NCBI GenBank assembly: GCA_041652935.1
Contig: JBAZGH010000029.1
Location: forward strand, 1-12,568
Source: JBAZGH01 sp041652935
Lineage (GTDB): Bacteria; Patescibacteriota; Patescibacteriia; Patescibacteriales; XYC2-FULL-47-12
Reading direction: 5' to 3'
Length of the DNA stretch: 12,568 bases
Part shown: piece after piece, positions 1 to 7,526 of the stretch
How positions within the stretch are numbered: position 1 is the first letter of the stretch
Layout: each line of letters starts with the position of its first letter
The notes under the pieces: model-generated
What the model was told of the DNA's origin: nothing
Databases searched by the model: none
The model's input: only the letters and a program-made list of their open reading frames with translations
Made by a program: the position numbers and the translations under genes

Positions 1-322
1 TTTAGCCCTAAGCCAAGGGGAGGATGTGAAAGAAAAATTTACTGAGGGGGAAGACTATGATTTTTATATAATTTCTTTAGAACCAAAAGAACATCGTCTT
101 GGATTAAGCGTTAAACCAGTTAAGGTGGAAAGTGAAAAGTCAAAAGTTGAAAGTACGACAACGGGTGACGAAATTAAGAAAACTAATAAAGAAATTGCGA
201 AGACTGATCCCGAAACATCGGGATTAGGAACTGAAGAAACTTCGAGTGAAGATAATAAAACAAAAAAGACCACCCTCACTAAAGCTACGGAGGACAAGCA
301 AAAAAACAAAAAAGACGAATAA
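1..322 (+). CDS. rpsA: 30S ribosomal protein S1, C-terminal fragment (5' end outside window)
   Basis: The reading frame is open from the first full codon at position 2, so this is the 3' end of a longer gene and the GTG at 26 is internal. The first 40 or so residues read as the end of an S1 RNA-binding domain, with the typical closing strand EPKEHRLGLSVK. S1 binds mRNA on the small ribosomal subunit during initiation. After that domain comes a tail of about 65 residues, very rich in Lys, Glu, Thr and Ser, with no fold visible and probably disordered. ftsH follows 41 bp downstream on the same strand. Other proteins made of S1 domains (polynucleotide phosphorylase, RNase families) end differently, so S1 is the best reading, but only part of one domain is visible. 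Confidence 0.75.
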   Translation, partial: LALSQGEDVKEKFTEGEDYDFYIISLEPKEHRLGLSVKPVKVESEKSKVESTTTGDEIKKTNKEIAKTDPETSGLGTEETSSEDNKTKKTTLTKATEDKQKNKKDE

Positions 323-363
323 TTTATTTGTATATTTGTAATAATTAGTAATTTATAGGAGCT

Positions 364-2190
364 ATGAAAAACTTACTAAAAAATTTTTTACTATTCTTTT
401 TTATTTTTATTGTCATCGGCAGTCTTTTTTATAGTGTTTCTGAAAATGATCAGGAAAGCGAACAGGTGGGAATCCATACCTTAATTGCGGAAATGAACGA
501 AGAGCTGGTTGAGAGTGTTGATGTGGAGGGAGATACTTTAAAGATAACCTTAAAAGACGGGACAATCCAAAATGCCAAAAAAGAAACCGGAGAATCATTT
601 TCCGCTTTATTGAATAATTTTGGCGTTAGCCCGGATAAGCTGGCCCAGGTCAATATTGAAGTTAAAGATGAAAGCGGGTTTGCTTTTTGGGCGTCCGCTT
701 TATTGCCGTTGCTTTTACCCCTGCTGTTAATCGGCGTTTTTATTTATTTTATGATCCGCCAAGTGCAAGGCGCTAACGGGCGAGCGATGATGTTCGGCCA
801 GTCCCAGGCAAGGGAAAGCAATACCCAGAATCAAGATAAAAAGAAAAAAGTTACTTTTAAGGAAGTTGCCGGAGTAAAAGAGGCGAAGGAAGAATTAAAA
901 GAAATAGTGGAATTTCTCACCAGTCCAAAAAAATTTTTAGAATTAGGGGCTAAAATTCCCAAGGGAGTATTATTAATGGGCCCCCCAGGAACAGGAAAGA
1001 CTCTGCTGGCGAAAGCAGTTGCCGGCGAAGCCAATGTGCCCTTTTTCAGCATATCCGGATCCGAATTCGTGGAGATGTTTGTCGGCGTCGGCGCTTCCCG
1101 CGTCCGCGATTTATTCAAGCGGGCTAAAAAGAATGCGCCTTGCATAGTTTTTATTGATGAAATTGACGCTGTCGGGCGCCAGCGGGGAGCCGGACTGGGC
1201 GGATCGCATGATGAGAGAGAACAGACGCTCAATCAGATATTAGTAGAAATGGACGGCTTTGAACCTAACGCCAACGTTATAGTAATTGCGGCCACCAACA
1301 GGCCGGATGTATTAGACCCAGCCCTGCTTCGCCCCGGAAGGTTTGACCGCAGAGTAGTCCTAGACCAGCCGGATTTAAATGACCGGATTGATATTTTAAA
1401 AGTTCACGCTAAAGGCAAGCCATTGCAAAAGGAAGTTGCTTTGCGCAGGATTGCCGAAAGAACCCCGGGGTTCAGCGGAGCTGATTTAGCCAATTTATTG
1501 AACGAAGCAGCTATTTTGACCGCCAGGCGGGATAAAAAATTGATTACCATGGATGAACTTTTTGAGAGTATTGAAAAAGTCATACTGGGCCCTGAACGCA
1601 AAAGCAAATTAATTTCAGATAAAGAAAAAAAGATTACTGCTTATCATGAAGCCGGGCACGCGCTGGTGTCGCATATTCTGCCCAACGCCGATCCGGTCCA
1701 GAAAATTTCAATTATATCCCGCGGCATGGCCGGCGGTTACACGCTTACAGTCCCCTTGGAGGATAAGCGAATGCACTCTAAAACTGAGTTTATTGAGGAT
1801 TTGTCCGTTTTGCTTGGCGGATATATGGCAGAACGGGTAATTTTTAATGAGATTACAACCGGCGCATCCAGCGACCTGCGGCGGGCGACAAAGATAGCCA
1901 GGCATCTTATAACCGATTACGGCATGAGCGAAAATCTGGGCCCCCGCACTTTCGGGAAAAAAGAAGACATGATATTTTTAGGGAGGGAGATGCATGAGCA
2001 GCGGGATTACTCGGAAAAAGTTGCGGAAAGGATTGACGACGAGGTTACCAACTACATAAATAAAGCGGCGCAAACAGCTAAAGACATAATTAAAGAAAAT
2101 AAAGAAAAACTGGAAAAGATAGCCGACAAGCTGATAGAACAGGAGACGATAGAGAAAGAAGAATTTGAGGAGTTGATGTCTCAATTATAA
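364..2190 (+). CDS. ftsH: ATP-dependent zinc metalloprotease FtsH
   Basis: Membrane-anchored AAA+ protease that extracts and degrades membrane and short-lived cytosolic proteins. The order of parts is canonical for a 608-residue FtsH: a transmembrane helix at about 7-24, an extracytoplasmic domain to about 105, a second helix at about 108-130, then the AAA module. Walker A GPPGTGKT is at 206-213, the pore motif FVG follows in EMFVGVGAS, Walker B ends in D265-E266, and the second region of homology reads ATNRPDVLDPALLRPGRFDR. The protease domain has the zinc site HEAGH at 428-432 and a third ligand candidate, Asp504, in TTGASSDLRRAT. All catalytic residues are present. The start is supported by AGGA a few bases upstream of ATG. 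The gene lies 41 bp after rpsA and ends just before a hairpin terminator. Confidence 0.97.
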   Translation: MKNLLKNFLLFFFIFIVIGSLFYSVSENDQESEQVGIHTLIAEMNEELVESVDVEGDTLKITLKDGTIQNAKKETGESFSALLNNFGVSPDKLAQVNIEVKDESGFAFWASALLPLLLPLLLIGVFIYFMIRQVQGANGRAMMFGQSQARESNTQNQDKKKKVTFKEVAGVKEAKEELKEIVEFLTSPKKFLELGAKIPKGVLLMGPPGTGKTLLAKAVAGEANVPFFSISGSEFVEMFVGVGASRVRDLFKRAKKNAPCIVFIDEIDAVGRQRGAGLGGSHDEREQTLNQILVEMDGFEPNANVIVIAATNRPDVLDPALLRPGRFDRRVVLDQPDLNDRIDILKVHAKGKPLQKEVALRRIAERTPGFSGADLANLLNEAAILTARRDKKLITMDELFESIEKVILGPERKSKLISDKEKKITAYHEAGHALVSHILPNADPVQKISIISRGMAGGYTLTVPLEDKRMHSKTEFIEDLSVLLGGYMAERVIFNEITTGASSDLRRATKIARHLITDYGMSENLGPRTFGKKEDMIFLGREMHEQRDYSEKVAERIDDEVTNYINKAAQTAKDIIKENKEKLEKIADKLIEQETIEKEEFEELMSQL

Positions 2191-2209
2191 ATTTGTAATT
2201 TTAAATTAT

Positions 2210-2247
2210 AAAAAAGCTTCGGATTGCCAATCGGAGCTTTTTTATTT
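2210..2247 (+). terminator. Rho-independent terminator after ftsH
   Basis: Left arm AAAAAAGCT at 2210-2218 pairs perfectly with AGCTTTTTT at 2235-2243. The stem continues through TC/GG and GATT (2222-2225) with AATC (2229-2232), with one bulged G and a GCC loop. The A-tract and T-tract flank the stem, so it could act in both directions. It begins 19 bp after the ftsH stop. Confidence 0.8.
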
Positions 2248-2258
2248 TTGCAGTTGAT

Positions 2259-2287
2259 TTGTTTTTTTTATCTTTGGTTGGTATAAT
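2259..2287 (+). promoter_or_regulatory. Sigma-70-type promoter of the membrane protein / tandem PilB unit
   Basis: TTGTTT at 2259-2264 and a perfect TATAAT at 2282-2287 are 17 bp apart. TG at 2279-2280 makes an extended -10. It sits right after the ftsH terminator and 33 bp before the next start codon, which has a strong AGGAGGG Shine-Dalgarno. The next gene begins 8 bp after that one ends, so the promoter probably serves both. Confidence 0.75.
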
Positions 2288-2320
2288 AAGAATATATTAT
2301 TAACAAAATAGGAGGGAATT

Positions 2321-3319
2321 ATGATTAAATACAAAGAGATTATAATCTCAAATTTCCAAATCATACTCCATAATAGATATTTATGGTTTTTTGGTTTGTT
2401 CGCGGCTTTTTTATCAAACAGCGGCGTTTATAAATCGCTTTACGGGGATACCAGCAATAACATTGTTGATGATTGGCTGGCGCTTAAGGAAACCGGTATT
2501 TTCAGTTTCAGCATTTTCAGCAAAATTATAGAAGCCGGACAAGAAGATTTATGGGGATTATTGTTAAGATTGTCGGTTTTAGCAGTTGTCTTTTTATTGG
2601 CAGTTTTTATATTATGGCTAAGCATTGTTTCTAAGGGGGCGCTGGTTAATAATATCGCCCAAATGAATTTTAAAAAGCCGGCGGATTTCAGGGGGGGGAT
2701 GAAAAGCGGCCGGAAAAATTTTTGGCCGGTATTTTTCTTTAAAGTTGGAGAGAAGATTGTTGTTGTGATTTTTTTATTGGCAGCCCTGCTGTTTGTTTTA
2801 TTGACCTCAAGCTACGCTGAAAATTCTGCCATGCTTTGGTTCTATTATTCTTTCTTGGCGATTTTATTTTTTATTACTTTTTTGGTTTCGCTTGTGATAA
2901 ATTACGGTATCGCCAGCCAGATAATAAAGGGAACCAGGTTTGTAGATTCTCTGCAGACCGGGTTTAAAATGCTGAAAAATAATCTATTAAACAGCGTTGA
3001 GGCGGGAATAGTTATTTTTATCGTTAATTTCATTTTAAGCTTTGCCGCCCTGGTAATAATTTCCGCCATTGCCATACCTTTTATCTTCTTAATATTTTTA
3101 TTTTATAAAATATCATTTTTAAGCGGATTAAATTTTGTTTTATTTGCCGGCGCATTTTCTTTATTTGCCATTATAGCTATAGTCGGGGGAATACTCGCCT
3201 CTTTTACCGAATCCTTTTGGACTATTATATTCTTAATTCTATCTAGGGCCAAGCCGGACAGCTGGATAAAAAATTTATTCGCTTTTAAGAAAAAAGAGAT
3301 AAAAAATTCCGTTAAATAA
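2321..3319 (+). CDS. Multi-pass membrane protein of unknown function
   Basis: A 332-residue, very hydrophobic protein with roughly six to eight membrane segments: about 18-36, 82-105, 140-160, 168-195, 225-265 (probably two) and 270-310. A charged loop lies around 115-133 and the C-terminus is Lys-rich (LFAFKKKEIKNSVK), which suggests a cytoplasmic end. The composition and spacing resemble the membrane domain found with glycerophosphodiester phosphodiesterases and similar uncharacterised membrane proteins. That is an impression, and there is no catalytic domain. The start is well fixed by AGGAGGG seven bases upstream and by the promoter at 2259-2287. The tandem PilB ATPase starts 8 bp after the stop, so a link with pilus assembly or the envelope is possible but not shown. 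Confidence 0.8.
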   Translation: MIKYKEIIISNFQIILHNRYLWFFGLFAAFLSNSGVYKSLYGDTSNNIVDDWLALKETGIFSFSIFSKIIEAGQEDLWGLLLRLSVLAVVFLLAVFILWLSIVSKGALVNNIAQMNFKKPADFRGGMKSGRKNFWPVFFFKVGEKIVVVIFLLAALLFVLLTSSYAENSAMLWFYYSFLAILFFITFLVSLVINYGIASQIIKGTRFVDSLQTGFKMLKNNLLNSVEAGIVIFIVNFILSFAALVIISAIAIPFIFLIFLFYKISFLSGLNFVLFAGAFSLFAIIAIVGGILASFTESFWTIIFLILSRAKPDSWIKNLFAFKKKEIKNSVK

Positions 3320-3327
3320 ATTTTACT

Positions 3328-6300
3328 ATGGGACAAAATTTCCAATCAATTGAAGATTTAGCTGGAGATGGGACGCCGGAGGAAAATCGGGCTAAAGATG
3401 AAACCACTCAGCAGAAATTCAATGTCAAACAAAAAGAAATAAAAGTAAAAAGCATTGAAAAAGAAACCGAACAAAGAGCTAAGGGATTGGGCATCCCTTA
3501 TATTAATTTAGTCGGTTTTCCAATCGGTCCGGATGCCCTCTCCCATGTTAAACAGGAAGACAGCCGGGCGTTAAAAGCAATATGCTTTTATTATGACGGA
3601 GAAAGCTTTCGGATGGGAGCGGTTGAGCCAAATAATAAAGTAGACGAACTGGTTAATAATTTAACCGATAAGCTCCATTGCCCGGGTAAATTATACCTTA
3701 TCTCCCAGACAAGTTTCCAGGCAGCTTTTAAATTATACGATAATCTTCCCAAGCCCCAAAAAGTCAGCCGGGGAGTAAAGATAACGGAAGATGATTTAAA
3801 AAAATACAGCGCCAATTTTAATAATTTTAAAGATTTACAGAGAGAAACGGATGGCGCGCAAGATATTACTCAGATTGTGGCGATGATAATAGCGGCCGCG
3901 ATTAAATCGTTGGCCTCTGATATCCATATTGAAGCCGAAGAGAAAGAGGTGAAAGTAAGATTAAGGATTGACGGCATTCTCCATAATGCCGCTTCAATTA
4001 ACAAGGAAAGCTGGCCGAAAATTATCAGCCGGCTTAAAATTTTATCCCAAGTTAAAATTAACATTAATGACCGGCCCCAGGACGGGCGTTTTGCTATCTT
4101 AATGAAGGATGGAAAACTTGATGTCCGCGCTTCTTTCCTCCCCACCGCTTTCGGGGAAAGCGTGGTAATGAGAATTTTAAGCCCTGACTCAATTAGGCTT
4201 TCTTTTGATGAACTGGGCCTTTTGCCCGAGGTTTCTAATGTTTTAGAAAAAGAAATCAGCAAGCCCAACGGCCTAGTTTTAACTACCGGTCCGACCGGTT
4301 CAGGAAAAACAACGACGCTTTACGCTATTTTAAATAAAATATATAGTTCGGAGATAAAAATTATTACCATTGAGGACCCGATTGAATATCAGATTGAAGG
4401 AATCAACCAGAGCCAGGCAACGGATAAGTACACTTTTGCCAAAGGCCTGCGCTCAATCGTCCGGCAGGACCCGGACGTAATCATGGTTGGGGAGATAAGG
4501 GATTTGGAAACAGCTGAAATTGCAGTCCAGGCCAGTTTGACCGGACATTTAGTATTATCCACCCTGCACACCAACGACGCTTCAGGAGTTATTCCCCGCT
4601 TAATTGAAATGGGAGTAAAGCCGTTTTTCATATCGCCGTCAATTAACGGCATAGTCGGCCAACGTTTAGTAAGAAAATTATGCGACAAGTGCAAGGTTGA
4701 GCATGAATTAAACGAAGAAGAAAAAGAAAAGGTGGGAAAAATTTTAGCAGTTATTTCACCAAAGTCCGAGGTTGAAGTGCCGACAACTTTACCTAAAATT
4801 TATAAAAAAGGCGAGGGGTGCGAAGACTGCTACGGAATCGGCTATAAAGGCCGGGTTGGAATTTATGAAATTTTTACCATGCAAGATAATATCAAGCAAT
4901 TGACCGCCGATAAAGCGCCGGCCTTTAAGATACTGGAACAAGCGATTGATAATGGGATGCTGACCATGTTGCAGGACGGAGTGCTGAAATGCTTGCGCGG
5001 CATCACCAGCTTAAACGAAGTTTACCGGGTGGCGGGAAAATTTGATTATATTGAAACTCTATACGACATTGTCGTTTCCAAGACAATCGGCCGGGGAATA
5101 AAGGTTAAGCCGGAAGATGCGGCGCAGGGTAAAGAGCTGGTAAAGAATATAAAAGAAGCAAGTTCTAAAATTTCAGGGATAAAAACAAAAGAAATGCTGC
5201 CGGTTCTTCTGGCGGCGGCAGTTGAAAGCGATGCCGGCGATATCCATATTGAGCCGGCTGAGACAGATTCGCATATACGATTTAGGATTGACGGAATATT
5301 GCTTGATATCGGCCAGCTGTCAAAAGAGCATTACTTGCAATTATTATCATCTATAAAAGTAGCCGCCGGATTCCCGACTAATATCAAACAGGCGACCTGG
5401 GACGGGCGGTTTAGGATTGATATTGAAAATAAAAAAATAGACTGCCGCATATCCATTATTTCCGGCGGTTATGGGGAAACGGTTGTTATCCGGCTATTAA
5501 TTACCCAAGCGTCTGACTTAAAAATGGAAACACTGGGAATGCGCCCCTATGTCCTGAAACCGGTAGAGCGCTCAATGCAAAAAACAAAAGGCATAATTAT
5601 CAACACCGGGCCGACCGGTTCGGGAAAGACGACCACTCTGTATGCTATTTTAAATAAGTTAAACAGGAGCGATAATAAAATCATAACTATTGAAGACCCT
5701 ATAGAATACCATCTGGACGGAGTGATGCAGACCCAAATTGATACTGAGAAAGGATACACTTTTGCGGCATCCTTAAGGTCGCTCTTGCGCCAGAACCCCA
5801 ATATTATTATGGTTGGCGAGATACGCGACAATGAGACCGCTAAAGTTGCCATTGAAGCCGCCACTACCGGCCATTTAGTTCTATCAACCGTCCATGCCAA
5901 CAGCGCTGCTGGGGCCATTTTCAGATTCATCGGTTTAGGAGTTGAAAGGCAGATGCTAGTCAATACTATGGAATGTTCAATCGGGCAGCGGCTGGCGCGC
6001 CGGATTTGCCAAAAATGCAAAAAAGAGATAAAGTTGGAAATTGATATTTTAAATGAAGTAAAGAAAGCTTTAGAGAATATCAGCCAAGAAAGCGGCGCTT
6101 CAGTTCCTTCGGAAATGAAATTTTACCAAGGGGGCGGATGCGAGGAGTGCGGCGGGCTTGGCTATAGCGGCCGGGTTGGAATTTACGAGGTAATAGAGAT
6201 GTCGCCCGATATGCAAAAATTGATCCAAAGCCAGGATGTAACCGCCCATGAGATTGAGCAAGCAGCAATTAAAAGCGGAACAGTAACAATGTTGCAGGAC

Positions 6301-6363
6301 GGGCTTTTAAAGGCGCTGGAAGGGGAGACAACAGTGGAAGAGGTGTTTAGGGTAGCGAAGTAA
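3328..6363 (+). CDS. Tandem double-module type IV pilus / type II secretion ATPase (PilB/GspE type)
   Basis: Cytoplasmic ATPases of this family form hexamers that drive pilin assembly at the inner membrane and are normally about 560 residues; this one is 1011. Residues about 46-148 resemble the PilB N-terminal domain. Module 1 has Walker A GPTGSGKTT at 321, the Asp-box ITIEDPIEY, Walker B IIMVGEIRD-like VIMVGEIRD, the His-box LSTLHTND and a tetracysteine zinc site at Cys452, 455, 498 and 501. Module 2 repeats all of this: Walker A at 761, ITIEDPIEY, IIMVGEIRD, LSTVHANS and cysteines at 894, 897, 938 and 941. Each module also has its own N2-like domain (SDIHIEAEE near 195, GDIHIEPAE near 640), so both look catalytically complete. 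Module 2 lacks a separate copy of the first N-terminal domain. No clear Shine-Dalgarno precedes the ATG, and the 8-bp gap suggests coupling to the upstream gene. No other pilus gene is in the window. Confidence 0.93.
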   Translation: MGQNFQSIEDLAGDGTPEENRAKDETTQQKFNVKQKEIKVKSIEKETEQRAKGLGIPYINLVGFPIGPDALSHVKQEDSRALKAICFYYDGESFRMGAVEPNNKVDELVNNLTDKLHCPGKLYLISQTSFQAAFKLYDNLPKPQKVSRGVKITEDDLKKYSANFNNFKDLQRETDGAQDITQIVAMIIAAAIKSLASDIHIEAEEKEVKVRLRIDGILHNAASINKESWPKIISRLKILSQVKININDRPQDGRFAILMKDGKLDVRASFLPTAFGESVVMRILSPDSIRLSFDELGLLPEVSNVLEKEISKPNGLVLTTGPTGSGKTTTLYAILNKIYSSEIKIITIEDPIEYQIEGINQSQATDKYTFAKGLRSIVRQDPDVIMVGEIRDLETAEIAVQASLTGHLVLSTLHTNDASGVIPRLIEMGVKPFFISPSINGIVGQRLVRKLCDKCKVEHELNEEEKEKVGKILAVISPKSEVEVPTTLPKIYKKGEGCEDCYGIGYKGRVGIYEIFTMQDNIKQLTADKAPAFKILEQAIDNGMLTMLQDGVLKCLRGITSLNEVYRVAGKFDYIETLYDIVVSKTIGRGIKVKPEDAAQGKELVKNIKEASSKISGIKTKEMLPVLLAAAVESDAGDIHIEPAETDSHIRFRIDGILLDIGQLSKEHYLQLLSSIKVAAGFPTNIKQATWDGRFRIDIENKKIDCRISIISGGYGETVVIRLLITQASDLKMETLGMRPYVLKPVERSMQKTKGIIINTGPTGSGKTTTLYAILNKLNRSDNKIITIEDPIEYHLDGVMQTQIDTEKGYTFAASLRSLLRQNPNIIMVGEIRDNETAKVAIEAATTGHLVLSTVHANSAAGAIFRFIGLGVERQMLVNTMECSIGQRLARRICQKCKKEIKLEIDILNEVKKALENISQESGASVPSEMKFYQGGGCEECGGLGYSGRVGIYEVIEMSPDMQKLIQSQDVTAHEIEQAAIKSGTVTMLQDGLLKALEGETTVEEVFRVAK

Positions 6364-6364
6364 A

Positions 6365-6399
6365 CCACGAACCTACGAACGTAATACAAATTTACGAAC
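6365..6399. repeat. Left inverted repeat of the GxxExxY cassette
   Basis: The left arm begins CCACGAACCTACGAAC at 6365-6380. Its reverse complement is found at 6837-6872 with one gap and about four mismatches over 36 bases. It starts one base after the stop of the tandem PilB gene and ends three bases before the GxxExxY start codon. Confidence 0.8.
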
Positions 6400-6402
6400 A
6401 CT

Positions 6403-6810
6403 ATGGGTGTATATAATACTTATAAACGAATTATTCATAAGGAATTAAGTTATAAGATAATGGGTATTTTATTTTCTGTTAATAGTGAATTAGGGTATGG
6501 CTATCAAGAGAAATATTATGAAAGGGCAATAGAAGTTTATTTTAAAAAGAAAAATATAAAATACAAAAGACAAATGCCATATAATATATCAGTTTGTGGA
6601 GAAATTATTGGAAAGTATTATTTAGATTTTTTAGTTGAAGATAAAATTATTTTAGAATTAAAACGAGAGAATTATTTTCCGCGCACCAATATTGAACAAG
6701 TTAAAGGATATTTAAAAGCTACTGGATTAGAATTGGCAATTTTAGCTAATTTCACATCTCGTGGCGTAAAATATTTAAGAGTTCTTAATGACAAAAACTA
6801 TAATTTATGA
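6403..6810 (+). CDS. GxxExxY family protein
   Basis: A 135-residue protein with the signature of the GxxExxY family: a helix with HKELSYKIMGILFSVNSELG, then GYGYQEKYYERAI, giving G-x-x-E-x-x-Y (QEKYY), followed by a basic strand KKKNIKYKRQ. The second half DFLVEDKIILELKR and QVKGYLKATGLELAILANF looks like the core of a PD-(D/E)XK-type fold, with D in DFLVED and E-x-K in ELKR as the likely metal site. The biochemical role of the family is not established. A nuclease-like role is inference. The gene is much more AT-rich than its neighbours: 12 of 60 bases are G or C at 6541-6600, against 29 of 60 in the PilB gene at 4081-4140. Inverted repeats enclose it, consistent with transfer as a unit. There is no good Shine-Dalgarno at 6403, and a start a few codons later is possible. 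Confidence 0.88.
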   Translation: MGVYNTYKRIIHKELSYKIMGILFSVNSELGYGYQEKYYERAIEVYFKKKNIKYKRQMPYNISVCGEIIGKYYLDFLVEDKIILELKRENYFPRTNIEQVKGYLKATGLELAILANFTSRGVKYLRVLNDKNYNL

Positions 6811-6821
6811 ATTTGTAGGCA

Positions 6822-6830
6822 TGATATAAA
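6822..6830 (+). promoter_or_regulatory. Possible extended -10 promoter upstream of the translin gene
   Basis: TGATATAAA forms TG-N-TATAAA about 50 bp before the translin start, inside the right end of the GxxExxY cassette. The ten bases ATGATATAAA also occur in the strong promoter at 11705-11714. No -35 box is recognisable here, so this is weak. Confidence 0.3.
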
Positions 6831-6836
6831 TATAGA

Positions 6837-6872
6837 GTTTGTATATTTGTATTATTGTTTGTAGGTTCGTGG
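6837..6872. repeat. Right inverted repeat of the GxxExxY cassette
   Basis: Ends with GTTTGTAGGTTCGTGG at 6857-6872, the reverse complement of the left arm at 6365-6380 with one mismatch. Most differences between the arms replace a CG of the left arm by CA (TG on the + strand). The arm lies eight bases before the translin start codon, where a ribosome binding site would be expected. The 14 bases TTTGTATATTTGTA at 6838-6851 also occur upstream of ftsH at 327-340. Confidence 0.8.
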
Positions 6873-6880
6873 TAATAAAT

Positions 6881-7450
6881 ATGTTAAATAAAAAATTCTT
6901 GCAAAAATTAAAAAAAGATTACGATCAGAATACGGGCGAACGCCGGCAGATTATCAGTCGCTCTAATATTATTCTACATGATTCTAAGCGAGTCATTTTT
7001 TCTCTGCATCGGAGCGATGTTAAAACCGCTGAACAGTCATTGAAAGAAATTGAAAATAATTTGCAACAGATGGAAAAAAAATTCGGCTATAATCGACTAG
7101 TAAAAGAAGGTGCTTATAACGCCGGAGTGGAAGAATATGTTGAAGCCAGAATGTTTTTTAATATAATCAACGGCCAAAAAATAGATAAAATAAAAAATAT
7201 AACTATTAGTATTGATGCTTATTTAGGCGGTATATCTGATACTACCGGGGAATTAGTGCGTTTAGCAACTAATGAAGCAACAAAAGGAAATTTTGATGAA
7301 GTTAAAAAAATAAAAAATACTATTACTGATGTTTTAGCCGAGCTGGTTGAATTTGATATTACCGGCTATTTGCGAACAAAATATGACCAGGCCAAAGGAA
7401 ACTTAAGAAAGATTGAGCAGATTATGTATGATATAAACATTAGGAAATAA
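6881..7450 (+). CDS. Translin family protein
   Basis: All-helical protein of 189 residues from ATG 6881. The frame stays open to TTG 6839, but those 14 extra codons lie in the inverted repeat and are not counted. It resembles translin: the acidic motif EEYVEARMF at 84-92, GGISDTTGELVRLA at 116-129, and the C-terminal helix DITGYLRTKYDQAKGNLRKI at 159-178 followed by EQIMYD. In eukaryotes translin and TRAX form octameric RNA/DNA-binding complexes (C3PO) in which TRAX acidic residues cut RNA. Archaeal homologues exist. Glu85 and Glu88 are candidates for such metal-binding positions, so RNase activity is possible but not shown. It follows the GxxExxY cassette, and no Shine-Dalgarno is visible because the right inverted repeat occupies that place. 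CapA follows 76 bp downstream. Confidence 0.82.
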   Translation: MLNKKFLQKLKKDYDQNTGERRQIISRSNIILHDSKRVIFSLHRSDVKTAEQSLKEIENNLQQMEKKFGYNRLVKEGAYNAGVEEYVEARMFFNIINGQKIDKIKNITISIDAYLGGISDTTGELVRLATNEATKGNFDEVKKIKNTITDVLAELVEFDITGYLRTKYDQAKGNLRKIEQIMYDINIRK

Positions 7451-7526
7451 CACCCCCGCCTCTCGCCTCCACCGAAGCTACGGCGAAGCGAGCAACCATC
7501 TTCCCCGGGGAGGGAGAGCTAGATTT
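7451..7526 (+). repeat. GC-rich structured intergenic segment covering the capA ribosome binding site
   Basis: A GC-rich patch in AT-rich surroundings. CTCTCGCCTCC at 7460-7470 can pair with GGAGGGAGAG at 7509-7518, with one bulged G. The right arm is also the only Shine-Dalgarno candidate for the gene starting at 7527. The middle contains GAAGCTACGGCGAAG, which shares the word GCTACGGCG with an in-frame patch inside the gene at 8638-9168. Confidence 0.5.

Noticed and set aside
6389..6417. Promoter with TATAAT at 6412-6417
   Set aside because: The box lies inside the GxxExxY start codons and no acceptable -35 is found at 16-18 bp.
6839..6880. TTG start for the translin gene
   Set aside because: The codons lie in the right inverted repeat of the GxxExxY cassette and do not resemble the family.
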